From Polyporus tsugae (lineage: Eukaryota > Basidiomycota > Agaricomycetes > Polyporales > Polyporaceae): a stretch of DNA of 64,000 nt. Below, piece after piece: positions 32,499 through 45,591 of the stretch (positions are counted from its first letter, which is position 1; each line of letters starts with the position of its first letter). Made by a program: the position numbers and the translations under genes. The notes below the pieces were generated by a model, which saw only the letters and a program-made list of their open reading frames with translations, made no database searches and was not told the DNA's origin. The stretch lies in the NCBI GenBank assembly GCA_024305745.1, contig JAHRBS010000008.1:310001-374000 (forward strand), in the 5' to 3' direction.

Positions 32499-33534
32499 TC
32501 ACCCGGCCTCCGTTCCCACCTCGACCACAAACACCTCGCCGAGCTTCCTCCCCCTCGGCAGCTCGTACCCCAGCGCGGGCCGGATTCCCAAGAACCGCCG
32601 CCGCCGCGACAGATAATCGATCTTTCGTACCGTAGTGTCCCCTGGGCCCGAGAGCTCGATCTCAGGGACGCACCGACGCCGCATCTCCGCCGCGGCGAGC
32701 AGGGTCTCCCGCTCCGACTTGTCCAGCTCGCGGAGCTCCTGCGGCGCGATGGGTGCGCGGAGCCCGTGGTACAGCCCCTCGAGCACGTCCCAGAGCGAGA
32801 CGTACCCGAGCCCCGCGCGCAACGACGCCCGCGACGAGACCATCTCCATCTCCATCGGCAGGAGGGGGAACATGAGCACAAGCGACCGCAGCGGCTGCCG
32901 TCCGTCGACGCGGCTGGCCCGCGCAGCGCAGCGCCGCCTGAGCGCGTCGTGGGTGAGAGACGGGTGGTCGAGGAACGCGGTCGACGGATGTCGCATTAGA
33001 TCCCACACGATTGGTGGCCGGGTGTTGGGATGGTGCGGGACCGCGAGGAAAGCGTCTACTGAGGGATGGGTGGTGAATGGCGGTGGTGCTTGATGGGACG
33101 CTGGTTTTCCCCGTGGTGATGGTGCGGAAGGGTAGTAGTGGTCGCGCCCTTCGGCGTTCGCATACGCGTCGCTCACACCTGGGAGCGGGACTGTCCGCAA
33201 CTCGGGGGTGGGAGGGACTCCGCCAGCAGCTGGCCAGGGAGCTTCCACGTACAGAGAGCTGGGCGAAGAACACTGCAGTCGTTTTGAAGGGGAGTGCGCG
33301 TCCGGCGCTGAGTGTAAAGAGTGCCGTCTGCGAGAACCTTCAATTCTTAGTGAAGGCGTCGGAGCTAAGAAACATCGATACGATTCAGACCATGTGCACG
33401 ACTAAAAAAGAAGGGAGGATCCCCCGAATCGTGGACGTACGGTTTGGTTTCGATCGCGTAGGCACATACCACACTACTGGTACTGCAGGGACAGCGTAGT
33501 AGAAGGACATGGGGGCTGGGTAGTACTGCGCCAT
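32499..33534 (-). CDS. DUF6699 domain protein (copy 2)
   Basis: Two exons, 33470-33534 and 32499-33258, join in phase to 274 residues starting MAQYYPAPMSFYYAVPAV. The intron (33259-33469, GTATGT donor, CCCAG acceptor) is 211 bases, long for this window, so the first exon is less certain than the second. The N-terminal half is Pro/Tyr-rich. The DUF6699 region shows PPIVWDLMRHPSTAFL, LRSLVLMFPLLPMEMEMV, GYVSLWDVLEGLYHGLRAPI and the ending VRKIDYLSRRRRFLGIRP, parallel to copy 1 (WDVMEHP, TVGDVLYGLYKALR, RVDYLGEMRLFVGLRP). A TATAAAT sequence lies on the minus strand at 33575-33581, about 45 bases before the start. Function unknown. Confidence 0.75.
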
Positions 33535-33581
33535 GGTGCAAGCCTAGTGTGTGGAGAGCTTCTGTATGACAAGGATTTATA

Positions 33582-36291
33582 CTGCATTGCTTCGACGTTG
33601 ACGCCTCTGCTTAACAGCCCTGGAGGGGCGGACACCACGGACCACGGACCACGAACCACATAGCTGCGCCCAGCCCCGGCAGACAGATCCATACAGTGGC
33701 CTGTCCGAATCGAGGGAAAAGTGCCGCACATCAGCTCACGCTACGGCCGGTGCCCCTGCCACGAGTGCCTCGTGAGCCCCCACTGGGAAGAGCAATGCGA
33801 GAATTGAGTTCTCACCCGATAATGCTCGCAGGTGTCAATGAAGATGAGGGGGTCGATTTTCCCGCCTAAGCGGCGCTAGAGACACAGAAGCTGCTGGCGC
33901 GCATGCGCCTCAGCGCTGCCCGACCACATACTGTGCGATGCAGCGTTACGACTTTCAAACTTCGACGCCTTCCATGGCCGGCCCTTGTAGGCGATGCGCG
34001 AGCACCGTGATTGCGACTTTCCAGAACCGGCGGCGGCAACCGCCAGGTGAATCGCAGTGAGGGTGGATGCGCCTCCATTCAACTCGCTGGCAACAAACGC
34101 CGAACAGGTGCATGCAAACAGAGCCCGTTCGCAAAGGCCGGGCGCGAACACGGACGGTCACTTGCGGTGACGGATGAGCCGGTGGGTTAGCACTGGATCG
34201 GGCGGAAGACAAGATATCGACGCACCAAAGCATCCCAATAACGAGGAGTCTCTGCGGCGACCACGGTTCTCCGTGTGGGCTCGCGCCAACGGGTGGTCGG
34301 AATCAAGTTTGCCCTGGTTTGATGATTGTACGAATGGAAGGAAACGCGTGGAAGAGATGAATGTACTGCGACTGGTCCGCGTCAACTTGATTCGAGTCCT
34401 GGACCGCATGCGGTGCGTACAACTTGGGACCGTCCGAAACCAAGAGGCATCTCTCAGCACGGGAACCTCGCGCGAGTCCCCAGCGTACCCCGGCGCGATC
34501 TCGCGGGAAACCGACTGGTAAAGCTAAAGAAGGGTGGGCTAAGTCGTGTAGCATGACGTCCGATCGCGGCGGCTCATGTCTTGGTCCATTGAAGCGCTCA
34601 TGCGAACTCCCCAAGTGATGATTAATTAACGTGGAGAAATACCATGTCCACAGTGGCGACCCATGAAAGCAGGACCATGTGGCGTGTTAACGTTGACCGC
34701 TACTGCACCGATCTTGACCATCGGTCACGAAAGCGGCAGGTTCGAGCGTTTCCTATGTGAGGTTGGAACTGTTGAAAACGGTCTTGATCAGTGATCGTCC
34801 GCGCTGCTCCGTACGTGGTAGGTACTTCTCGACTACGCAATGTACCCAGGCCGTTTCGTCCATCCTCAGCGCATCCCTAATGCGCTGTCTGCCCCCTCCC
34901 CTGGAATAGTCTTGTCGTGCGAAAAAGATGACAATAATCGCAGGCTCGCAGCTTCTGCTGCGAACCGCCGGCGTACTGGCAAAGCAAGGAACTCACAGCG
35001 TATCGCCGGGCCCCCAAAGGACTTCTCGCTGGGAGAAGCCCGTAGGAAATCCGGGGGTTCACAAAGAAGGCAGGCTATACTGCATGCATGCCGCAAGCAA
35101 CGCAAATTTCGATCTTCTCGCTGCATGAGTGTTCGGCCGGCGTCCTTCTCGAGATGGAGGAATTGAAGAGGTCGGCTGCGGTTTGCCGGGAGATTCATTC
35201 AAAATCAAGATGCCTACATAGCACATAGAAGGAAGCAGATAGATAGGTTCAGCTGCAATGTGGTCCGCGAAGACAACGGTTGGGGACGGGGACCGTTGGA
35301 TTGAGTACGTAGAACCGCCGACTTCGTCGGAGAATCACGCCACGAAAAGCACAGCGGGCGGCTACAGTACTTACTAGCCTTCACGGTCCGTAGAACCCGG
35401 CCCGGGCCCGAGTGCTTCAAGCAAAGTGCTCGACACTCGGGCCAGGCTTGCTAGTAACTAGTAACGCGCAATGTATGCGCAGAAATTCGGACATCTGAAA
35501 TCTGAGTAGGTTAACGGGTAGGGAACACTACGTCGGAAAGCGCAGTTACTTCAATATCGTAGCGTTTGAGCGTATACGCACTAGGCCTGAAGCCTCGGAA
35601 GATGACGACACTGCAGAAGTCGACACGGGTCCAGTGACATCCGGGATTGCGAATACAGTCCCCGAGGATGAGGATACGACCGACCGAAGCGATTGTGTGG
35701 AGATGCCCCCGCATATTAGGGTAGATGCAACGGGGCGCCCGCCCATCAATTTTATCCGGAAACATCTCAGGACGACATCTGGAAGTATTCTTGCAATCCT
35801 GTCTTCGTTCGAGAACGAAGGTCAATATTAATGGGGCGATAGCGAGGTGGGCACGAATCGTACATTGAGCGGTTTCTGCAGAAGGTCAGGCGAAGCTGAT
35901 CACGGTCTCCGGAATTCCGATTCTTACCAAAAGCGTCGAAGCATCCACGGCTTGCCATCTCGGAGACCTAGTATGGGGATTTCCTTGTGACCCCATCTCG
36001 GAGACGACATCGGGGATGGTCGGAGAAGACAGGAGGCATGTAATCTATACAAAGGTCATGGAGGGGCTGACGGAACCTACTAACCGCCACCGATTTTTGT
36101 TGCACTCATGAACTTCTCAAGGAACTGAGCGATCGCAAAGCGATGCCGACGGTGCAAATACATTAGGAGTTCTGGTACTTGGTTACGGGCAGGAACTAGA
36201 GATGGTAAGGTGGCATAGTACATGATACTTCGCATAAATAAATACGATCGCCGCGGCGGCGCACCGCACAACCCAAGAATCATCGAGGCAC
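33582..36291. other. 2.7-kb region without recognised genes; one inverted repeat
   Basis: Only chance frames are visible. At 35405-35414 and 35434-35443 the sequences GGCCCGAGTG and CACTCGGGCC form a perfect 10-bp inverted repeat 19 bases apart. AGTACTTACTAG at 35365-35377 also occurs just outside the candidate left end of the accessory element near 19487. These may be transposon footprints. Confidence 0.35.
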
Positions 36292-37563
36292 TTATTCGTC
36301 CCACTGGCATGTATCTGTAGAAAGGACGATCGATAAGATTGAATACTGAAGTCCTGAACGGGAACACGTCCACGTACTTTCGACGGGGGTCCCGGTTTTC
36401 GTCCGACGGTCTCTCTTGGTGCTGTTCCCGGGATGCCAGTCAGCGTAAGCGTCGCCGAAGCAACGACCCTTTTGTTTCCGAAGGTGACGCTGGAGCGCGT
36501 CCCTCCGGCTGAACGTCTCCCAGCAGCCCCCGACCCTCCCATATATCACGGACGTCTCCCTGACGACGTCGTCCGGAACTCCCTTCGAGCGAGCGACCTC
36601 CCTGGGGAAACCGCAGCACGTCCACAGCGCGACGTCGGACGGTTTGTTGTGCGTGGCGATGTGCCGTTTGAGGTCGACCATGCGACGACGGCCCTGGACG
36701 TAGTTGCAATACGGACACTTCCAACAGTTGGTCGCGGGCGTCGCAGGCGAACCGTGCTTGGGGAGAGAGATATGTCGGCGATCATGGTCACGGGGAAGAG
36801 ACTGTGGGGTCGATGGAGGCGAGGGGTAGTACGATGTAGCCGGGCAGTTGTCATCGTATGAGGGCGTGGTGAAGCAAGCGGATTCGCCAAAACCAAGGTT
36901 GTGGTCGGCGAACACTGTCGATGCAGGAACGTGTCGACCGGCGTTGACGGAGAGGTAACTAGGCTGCTCGATGCAGTGCGAAGCTATCGCATCGCTCCAC
37001 ACAGTTCCGCTCGCGTCGTCTCCTGTGATGGTTTGGCTCCTAAAGTCGTCAAGGCAAGGGCTGGCTGCCATAGCATTCAGTCCCGGCCAATATGGATGCG
37101 CGGGGGTATCCGCGCCTTCGTCCACGTAGTAACCGAGCATTGACGGCGGGTTGGGGTGAGACGTAGCATCGTCCCACTGCGACAGGGAGGAGGAGGAGGG
37201 CCACGGAACGTCGGGGGGAGACGGTGGATAGAAAAGGGTCTGGTCGGCGTACTGGAAAAACGAGTGGGACGGAGAACTGACGAAGTACCGACATCTTTGA
37301 ATGGACAATGGTGCAGATAGATAACCTGAGTGTACTTACAAGCCGTTCGCCAGCTGCTGATCGACTGGATTCATCCAAACGAATGCGAGGGAGTCGCCGG
37401 ATTGTGAAGAGACCTCCTCGCCGAAGTTATCCTGAGGAACCGTTCCTCGGATTCCGACTAAGAGAGCCGAGTCGAGAAGGGCACTATAGTCGGGATCCAC
37501 TGGGTGCGTATCCGGATAGGAGTTGGTGTAAGGGGCCGCAAGATATTCGTCCACGGACCTCAT
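36292..37563 (-). CDS. C2H2 zinc-finger protein
   Basis: Two exons, 37340-37563 and 36292-37294, with a 45-base GTAAGT...AAAG intron, join in phase to 408 residues (start MRSVDEYLAAPYTN). The first 230 residues are low-complexity, rich in Ser, Pro, Tyr and Asp (YPPSPPDVPWPSSSSLSQWD). A classical C2H2 finger follows: CPYCNYVQGRRRMVDLKRH with the second His three residues on (C-x2-C-x12-H-x3-H). A second, non-canonical Cys/His region comes next, TCCGFPREVARSKGV to GGCWETFSRRDALQRHL and GRC. This arrangement is common in basidiomycete proteins annotated as C2H2 transcription factors. A role in DNA binding is inferred. The last 25 residues may instead be spliced, since a GTACGT donor occurs near 36380. 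Confidence 0.75.
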
Positions 37564-40500
37564 ACTTGGTCTACAATGGAAGGGGACTCCAGACTCATCG
37601 AAGCGGCGGCAGAGAGGAGGATGAGTAGCCTGCGCGTCCGAAGGTCCTTCGTATTCATAGTAGCTTCCGACTCGAACTTTAAGCGTGCGTGAAGAAGGTA
37701 TTGGAGCGCCTTCATTGAAGGTGGGAAGGGTGTGGCTTATGCAACAGATGAAGGCAGGTCGTGGTGGAACGTTGAGATCTGAGGATCAACCGTCCGTCAA
37801 TCATACTCAATTCAGCGCCGCCGAGCCGGGACGGCCCGAGGCTAGTGCGCCGATGCTGGGAGCGCTGCGCATTTGCCTGCCGGCTGGGGTCGTTGGTGAG
37901 GGAGCTTCAAAGTTTGGCCTGGATCCGAGGCCTGAGGGCGTGAGATGTTGAATTGAAGGTAAATTCGCGTAGAGGCTTTTCCAGGACATCGCCCGCGGCC
38001 GTCGGCGTTTGTTGACCACCCATCTACTTCTCGACCACATTCGTATGACTAAGACCTGCTCTTCCCTTCCACCACGATTTCTATGTCACAGCTTCAAACC
38101 TAGCTAGCGGTTACGAACTAACATCCGCTTTTGGGGGACACCCACTTTCCATTATTACGCAGCCGGACTTACCGGCTCTCCGCCGGAGGAGAGTCGAGCG
38201 AACTTCCAAGAAAGCGCCTACTCTCGGGTTGCCAGGGACCTCAACGTCGGTCTACAGGACGGGAATAAGGGACGCCGAGGACTGGTTTGCTCTGTAACTG
38301 ACAAATATGCGAAAACATCTTAATCCATGTCGCTCAGAAACAAGGCGCCGGTTCTACCTTTGAACGTCAAAATAGTGAACGGCGCACCCAGTGACCTTCC
38401 AGACGCTGTGAGTCGCCGAATCTCGCTCCTTTTGGTACCTGGGACCAAATGGTCGAGCATGCGTCAAAGAAAATTCTGTTCCCAAGGTAGATAACCTCGT
38501 GCCACGTACCTCTCCGGTCTGGGTGCTGACTCCCCGTCTTTTGGGCCCGCCGCTCGGGCTGGTAGTCCGTATCTCCATGTCCCAGTAGGGGCTCGTGAGG
38601 AATGCTTGATACGTTGATTACGGTCTCGATATGCAGGCAAGGAAGCTGCGAGGAAAACCAAGGGCGCTTCGTCCTTGAGGCCTCAAACGAGGGGGCGTGA
38701 GTAGAGCTCGATACGCTCGCCACCAGTACCCAGTAATAACGCTGCCCGGGGCCGTGTGATCTATCCGGATAATGCTGTCATATGTGCCCGCTATCATTGA
38801 TGTGAAACTTGATGAGTTACCCACTTGAACGTGCTTGTAATAGTTTCGGACACTGCTGCGGCCCGCGCTCATTGAAGATGCCAAATTCGGCTTTCGGCTC
38901 TGCGCGAAGATATCTGGATTTCTACCTGACCCGCAAATGCAATCGGTTAACGCGCGAGTACGATGAGATAGAGCCACTGCCACAAAGAGAGCGTCGGATC
39001 GTAAATGAATCAGCGCAAAACCGTCATAAACCATTCTCCGAGGCAGTGTCCGCCGAGGACGCGACTGCGACAGCATACGCCGCGGACATCGACGTCGAGA
39101 ACGCCGACCTCTAAAGACCGAGGCAGCTCAGGTGGGCTTATCCTGCGTCACTAGCCTCATATCCATTTCCATCGATCCATATAGGGACTGAGATGGCCAT
39201 CTAAGACCGCGAGTCTCTGGCGAGGGTACGGGGCCCAGGGTCAGGCGTCCCCAATGCATCCGCGGACACGTCGGCTCGTTTGTGAGCTCCCCGTAACGTA
39301 GGATGCTTCATGCGTGGAAGCCTCAGAGAGGGGACGTTCCGGAAGCCTAGGAAACGCACCCTATGGATTCGAGAACGTCGGTGTAACTGAGTGTGAGAGG
39401 GAAACTCTAACCTCACCGGTCAAAATCCCGGCGACGTCATGATAGCCCAATGAAAAATTGGTTGGCTGGAGCGGTGCCCCGCAATTCTTGAAAGGAATAT
39501 GTTTCAGCTCATGGTCTAGGCTTCAGAACCGGATTGCATGTACGTACATTGGTTCCTGTGCACGCCAGGTTGTGGTCAACATCAGACACGACCTCCATGA
39601 CTCATATAATGAGGAACCATCCGAAATTCGATGCGGCGGTGATTCTCCGGTGGTACGTTGTGAAGATGCCCCGTAACCTTGTCCGATTTTTTTTTTGGGG
39701 GGGGGGCAGCTCCGGCGGAAGACGACACAGTCATCATCACCCCTAAAATTGACTGAACGCAAAGACACCGTGACATAAATGAGGGAAGGCTCTTGAATAG
39801 AGAAATGTATACTCAGTTGGGGGAAGTGAAGAGACGTATCCGGAGAGACCACATAGAACATCGCAATAGCCATTCTGATCTTCTGTCCGGCCGGGCTTTC
39901 GCCCATTGGGAAGTGTATCCTACACGATGTGGCCCACGAAATAGTTGTGCCATGCCCTGGGCCTTAACTACGAAAGTGATAAGTCAAAAATTTCGTCAAC
40001 AAGCATGGACCCCTCACGAGATTGCGCATTACACCGGTGGAATAGGAGAGAGATCCCCAACTGTCAAGCGTGGCAGCGCTTCAGATTTCGTGCACTTGCA
40101 AACCCGACGAGCATTTTCAATGGCTGACCGAAAGATTTCACCGATAGCGCGACCTGACGAACGACCGATATGGCAGGTACTTTGTTGCGTGGCGCCTGGA
40201 AGGGGAGGGAAGGCCAGACACAGAAGGATGAATCGCGGGCAGAGACCAGCTTCTGGCGGCATCAGTTCACGAACATCGAACACCATCCAATTGGCAAAGG
40301 AGCGAATTCGAAAGCATGCGGATGCGTTGCGCAGCAGTACCAGGACAGAAGGCACGATCCATGCATGCGAAACGTATGATACCCACGAGGCTTAGCCAGC
40401 AATTTGAGAGGCAAGGCGGCAGAAGTCTGCCTCGTGTTACAAATCGTCAGTCACAAAGCCTTCGGTGACCCCAAATAGGAAACTCACCCACAAAATGTCG

Positions 40501-43500
40501 AGCATCGCCGGAGGACCAATCTCCGAGGAAACCCTTCGTGCCAAACGCCGTTCCATGCTCATCAGCACTGCTGTTGGAGAGAGGTATGTCCAACAACCGA
40601 GAAACCGGACAACAGACTAGCTGTTTGCCACTTGCCGGTTGGGGTAGAACTAATACCTGCCTCTCGTTTACGGACCCTTCTGAAAATAACAACAAGGTTA
40701 CGGGAGGATAGCGTCATCAGGGAACCGTGTCAGCGACGCCAACCCAACTGCCCAACAAGATGTCGCGTCTCACTCCGTTCCAGTGCGTCCACATGCCGGT
40801 ACGCCACGTATCAGTGGACATAGAACCAACAACGGCGACAAGATTTACGGCATTGCAGCGGTGCGTCAATAACTTATGGGAGTAGAGACCCCATGGCCAG
40901 CGCGTAGAAAATCCACGACCGCACAATCCCGTCAACTTCAGACCATCTGCAAGCACTGCCAGTACCTGATCCGGCCGCCCCCATGCGCAAAGCAGCCGAA
41001 GCATCCGAGTAAGGGGAAATTTAACGAGATGATACGATCCACCGTCGGGATGGAATCGTCCCCGTTAAACGAAGAGAAGGCTCAAAATGTGGCATTGGCC
41101 GTCTGCATTTGGCTTAACTGGGGTTGGGAAGCGACGCTCGTGAGACAGAAGCGGAGCGTCTCACTTCAAGGATGCCCGCCACCGAACCGTCCGGAACGCT
41201 GGTGCATTCGAGAGAACGACCGTGACCCTTGCAGCGCCCTCCTGCTTCCCGCTACTCCATGCTGCGTCAGGAAGCAGACGACGGTGTTAGTCGCCACACG
41301 CTGCTCCTCAGTCCAAAAGAACGACGGAGAGAAACCTTCTCGCTTTACTCAAACCCGGCCCCACTTTCGGCATGGAGGAAGAAACCAACACGATAGCCAC
41401 GGGACGCACCGTTCAAAAGTGGGCGCCGACCTTCCCGTGGCAGGTGTTGTCTGACCCGCCCTACGGCCGGTTTGACGCGTGCGCGAAAATGTCTGGACCA
41501 ATTCAGCCAGTCCAGCCGCTGAGCCCTGCATTGAAAGATGAATATGCAGGCATAACGGTCCCATCAGCCGGCGTCTGGCACGATGTCCGCGGTATGCACT
41601 TGACACGTACCAATATCCTGATATTTGTTCGGGTTTCGAAGCCCACATTTCCCATGCGCCGGTTCCTCGGTTACACCTGCCAGATATCATAGCATCGGTG
41701 TCCGGCCGACGATACGAGACCTATTCAAGCAGGTGAGAACGGCGATGAACCATGATAGAGTTCGGGATCATTCACTGAGCGATACCTTTTCGCCCAGCAG
41801 GAAAGGCTTGAGCGTGCAAGAAGGAAGAATATCCCGTCGTCCTTGCTGGTATTGTGAGCACTTTGGAGATTCCGGAGCTCTCTGCTCCGAGAACGTCTCG
41901 ATGAAAGGTAACAAATACGGTTGACGACGAGATCGGCGCCTCCATGTGCATTGGCGCCTTCCGGGAAACCACATAGCATACTGATCAGATGTAAGGATAA
42001 CGGACCCAATCATGGAGGTGAGCGCTAACCTTGAGCAGCGGCCCGACACAGTTGGGAATCGAGCTTATGAAAGGCACTTGCTGGCGCTGAACCTGCGAAA
42101 TAGATGGTCAAACTAATTTGCCCGAATGCGATGAGGATCCCCATAACAATCACGGTTTCCCGGTGATCAAGTGAGTGTACGAACATACATGTTGTATCCG
42201 GAGCACCGCAAGTTGGTGAGATCAGTCCATCGAACCGTGCGATGTGTACGACATCTTGGATATGTTGGTGGACCATTTCCCACTAAAATAGGCTAGACCC
42301 TCGTGCTAGATGGATAAATCTGTATCCACATACAAACGAGTACTCTGAGAACACTCACGACAACAGCTCCCACGGGAGAAGAGAATTGAATACTTGTGGC
42401 ATGGAATGCCCAAGCCGCTTGGTCCGACTGGCGCCAAGCTCCTGGGTCCAGTGCCCCTCGGTTTCCCCTTAAATAAAGTTTGCCCGGTGACAGGTGCTGA
42501 GAAGACATAACGGGGGGACAACATCGTTCTGCGGCTCGCCATAACAGGCGACGCGGAGCCTTGCGAATTCTTAAGGGCCGAGAACTTCACTGGCGAGTGG
42601 AAGGAAGGAAGGACGAACGAGCGCCCGGCATCTGTTGACCGACCGCTATAGTTCCAGCGGGGCCGATTTGTCGGGTGTCGCGGAGGTGCGCCTCCAATCG
42701 CCGATATCACTATGTGCGCACCGATACCCAAGGATCAGGTGTGTCCGCTGTGGCATCCCCCGCGCCGCAAACCTATGACGAAGGAACAAAAGCTGCGCCA
42801 GAGTATCCACCGATGTCGAGCGCCGGACAAAGAACAAGGTGGATGGCTGGCTGATAGCGACGGTCACGGCAGTCGACTACTCGGGTCCATATTCGGTGCC
42901 AGGAGATTGCAGACTCGTGGCGCATAATCTGCGTTGCGCTCGTGAGATGTCGTTGTATGCGCGGGAGAGAGTTATGACGGACTGACATGAGTCCGTCCTC
43001 CTTGCAAAGGACTTGCGCCCGAGGCTCGGCTAAAATGTACTGGGCACTGACAGATGCAAACTCTTCGGTTGCCGCGGATTCAAAGTTCGGCGGACCGCAA
43101 GGTGGTTCTACACGTCATCCGAATGGGTCAGTGCCGAGTGAGCGAACAATAATTGGGGTCGACGGTTGGTACTACGGACCTGTGATTCCACTTTGTCGGC
43201 TATGCACGGTCTGCCTCAAAGAACCCGACGGTCAACGAAACACTGAGTGGCCTTGACTACCCGCCTGACTCCTCGAAGTCCACCTTCGCGTCCGACAGGC
43301 CATACGGTAGCGGCCGCAGAGGGGGTAATTTACGGTTGAACCCTGAGTTTATCCCGGGATCAGGTCTCCACTGGACTCCAGAACGCCAACAGAGACCTTT
43401 GGACCACATCGGTTTGGGATGAGCCGCTTTGTTAGCTGAGGGGGTGCAAGATCTCGGACGTGGTAGCATCAGACGCACTCTCGTTTCCATCCGAGTCCAT

Positions 43501-45591
43501 TCCCCGAAATCTGGGCGTCGCTTCGCTCGAGTTGAGCAGACTCTCCAGCGCATCGGACGGGGATGCGCGCCGAGACCTTCGACGCGTTCTTGAGCTGCTC
43601 GGCGTGTCTGGTGCGATTTGAACTACCAAACATCGTTGAGCTAGCGGATGTCGGAACATAAAGGAGGTACTGACCACGGCTCGGGCCGACCCTCATAAAA
43701 ATCCAGAGTAGCACTGTGAATGGACAGACGTAGTACATCAGCGAAAAATGAAAGGGAGAGAGCAGTAGTTTCACTCACGTACTTTCTCGAAACGCATCCG
43801 ACAGTGGTGAATCGCCGTATCACATCAAAAAGTGCGTATAAAGTAAGGTCAAATAGCAGAGAGGTTGATACATAGCGTGGGATGTCCCCGAAAGTTGTGG
43901 TTGCATTGTCGAGCATTTGAATGGATGTACATGAGGGCGAGTTCCAACTTGCTGCTCGGGTTCGAGGGGCTTGAAGCGCTCGCGGACGCCTCTGGCGCTT
44001 AAAGTTATGACAGCTGTCGCAGTCGTCTTTCTCGAGCTCTGTTAGATTAGACTGTTCCCCCTCCCCTCTTGCTTTCCTTCTCTCCTACTTCCGGTCTCAA
44101 TTTAATCCTGCACTTTCATGTACAACAACGATGTCGTTAAAAAGGATTGACGACTATTATCTGACCACGCAACGTTAACCGGAGCTCCAACGCAATTCGT
44201 ACCTGGCATACCCAAACGACCTCTTGAAGACCCTGCCTAGAGAGTCGGACTCGACAGGCGATGGTGCGTACTTTAACGTGTAGAACAGACCATGCTTTCT
44301 AGGCTCATCATGTCAACCAAGAAGCTGCAGATCTCCTCACGTTAAACTTCGACCGTCGGACTGTAAGACACACCACTTGCCACTTCGATCTATGCTGCGC
44401 ACAGCCGCGGTTCAGATTGGAAACCCCCAGAATCGTTTCATGCAAAGTTGCCTGCGGCACGGTCAACGTTGACGGTCAAAATGTTCGGAGATCCCAAGAG
44501 CGACTTGTCCAACGCAGTATGTGCTCAGTTGATTTGATTTGCTTATCTTCGTCTGTGGGGCGCAGTGTCTTGGAAGGCAGCAGTCGGAGAGTGCCGAGAA
44601 CGACGCAGAGTTACTTTGCCGGGGATGACTTGGCCAACATTCCGGGTCCGATGACGTTCCAAGGGGAACATCGGTAGTCTCGTAACCAGACGGTTTATAC
44701 CCGGGCAGAGACACACGCTATGACGGATGGTTTCGAGACTAGAACATCGGAGCGTTGGATGGGATCGTACACTCCGTCAAACCGTGCTGCGATTATCGAT
44801 ATGGCACCTCCAATACTTTGCATTTTATCCCGTCCCCTTTGACAGACTGCGCCCCGCACAGTCATATACACGTTCTTCCCAGTCTGCGCAAATCGATCGG
44901 ATGCAGAGGAGCTGATGCCGCATATACATAGGTCCGTCCAAGGGTGGTTGGGATGGAATGTTCTATGACACCGACACTCTGTCCTTTACTTCCGACCGGA
45001 GACAAGACACCAGATGATAAGGAGGAAATGTGAAATCTAAGTACCCAAGAGGTGCAATGGAGTCAACAGTGTCGGCGATGCACAAGCGGGACACCCAGTC
45101 GGCGCCGAGGCTGTGATTTCAAATGTTCATTGCGGTGCGCCACGACTTGCCTTTTTCAACCGCCCATTTCCTTAGATGGCGATTGGCATCGAACTTACAA
45201 GTGATGGCTCGCATCAGAGCGGTCATGCGCGTCCTTGGGTCTGTGGCTGAGAAGCGTGGCGGTCTTCGAAAGTCGTCTTCCAAGGCACGACTGTCGTTCC
45301 GCTCCCCGCCTCGTCCTGACTCACGCTGAGTCCGTCGTCATTCCTCTGTCGGCGACGTGGCGACACTACCACAAGCGGTGGTACCGACCTGAAGATACGA
45401 CGCTGGCAATGGCGGTCTCCCGGCTGCGCCTTCAGTTGGGCGCTACATCTCCCCCCTGGATGTCTACTTAACGGACTCGGAGTCTGTTAGCCTCCTCCTC
45501 CATCCCAACCCGCCCCCCGCATCGCAAACGAGCCCAACATCCGCGTAAGATAGCTTGCACCCCTTTCACCGCTCTCATAACATTCCCAACA
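37564..45591. other. 8-kb gene-poor region
   Basis: No gene is firmly recognised. Two minus-strand stretches look faintly coding. At 42025-42276 RETVIVMGILIAFGQISLTI is a membrane-helix-like segment preceded by an SVLRV-like sequence near 42340. At 43432-43916 splice-like GTACGT...CACAG sites join VSTSLLFDLTLYALF to a Ser/Arg-rich end. They recall pieces of multi-pass DUF6533/DUF6534-type proteins but are not enough to call a gene. A run of ten T then ten G occurs at 39687-39706. No long repeats or transposase fragments were seen. Confidence 0.3.
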
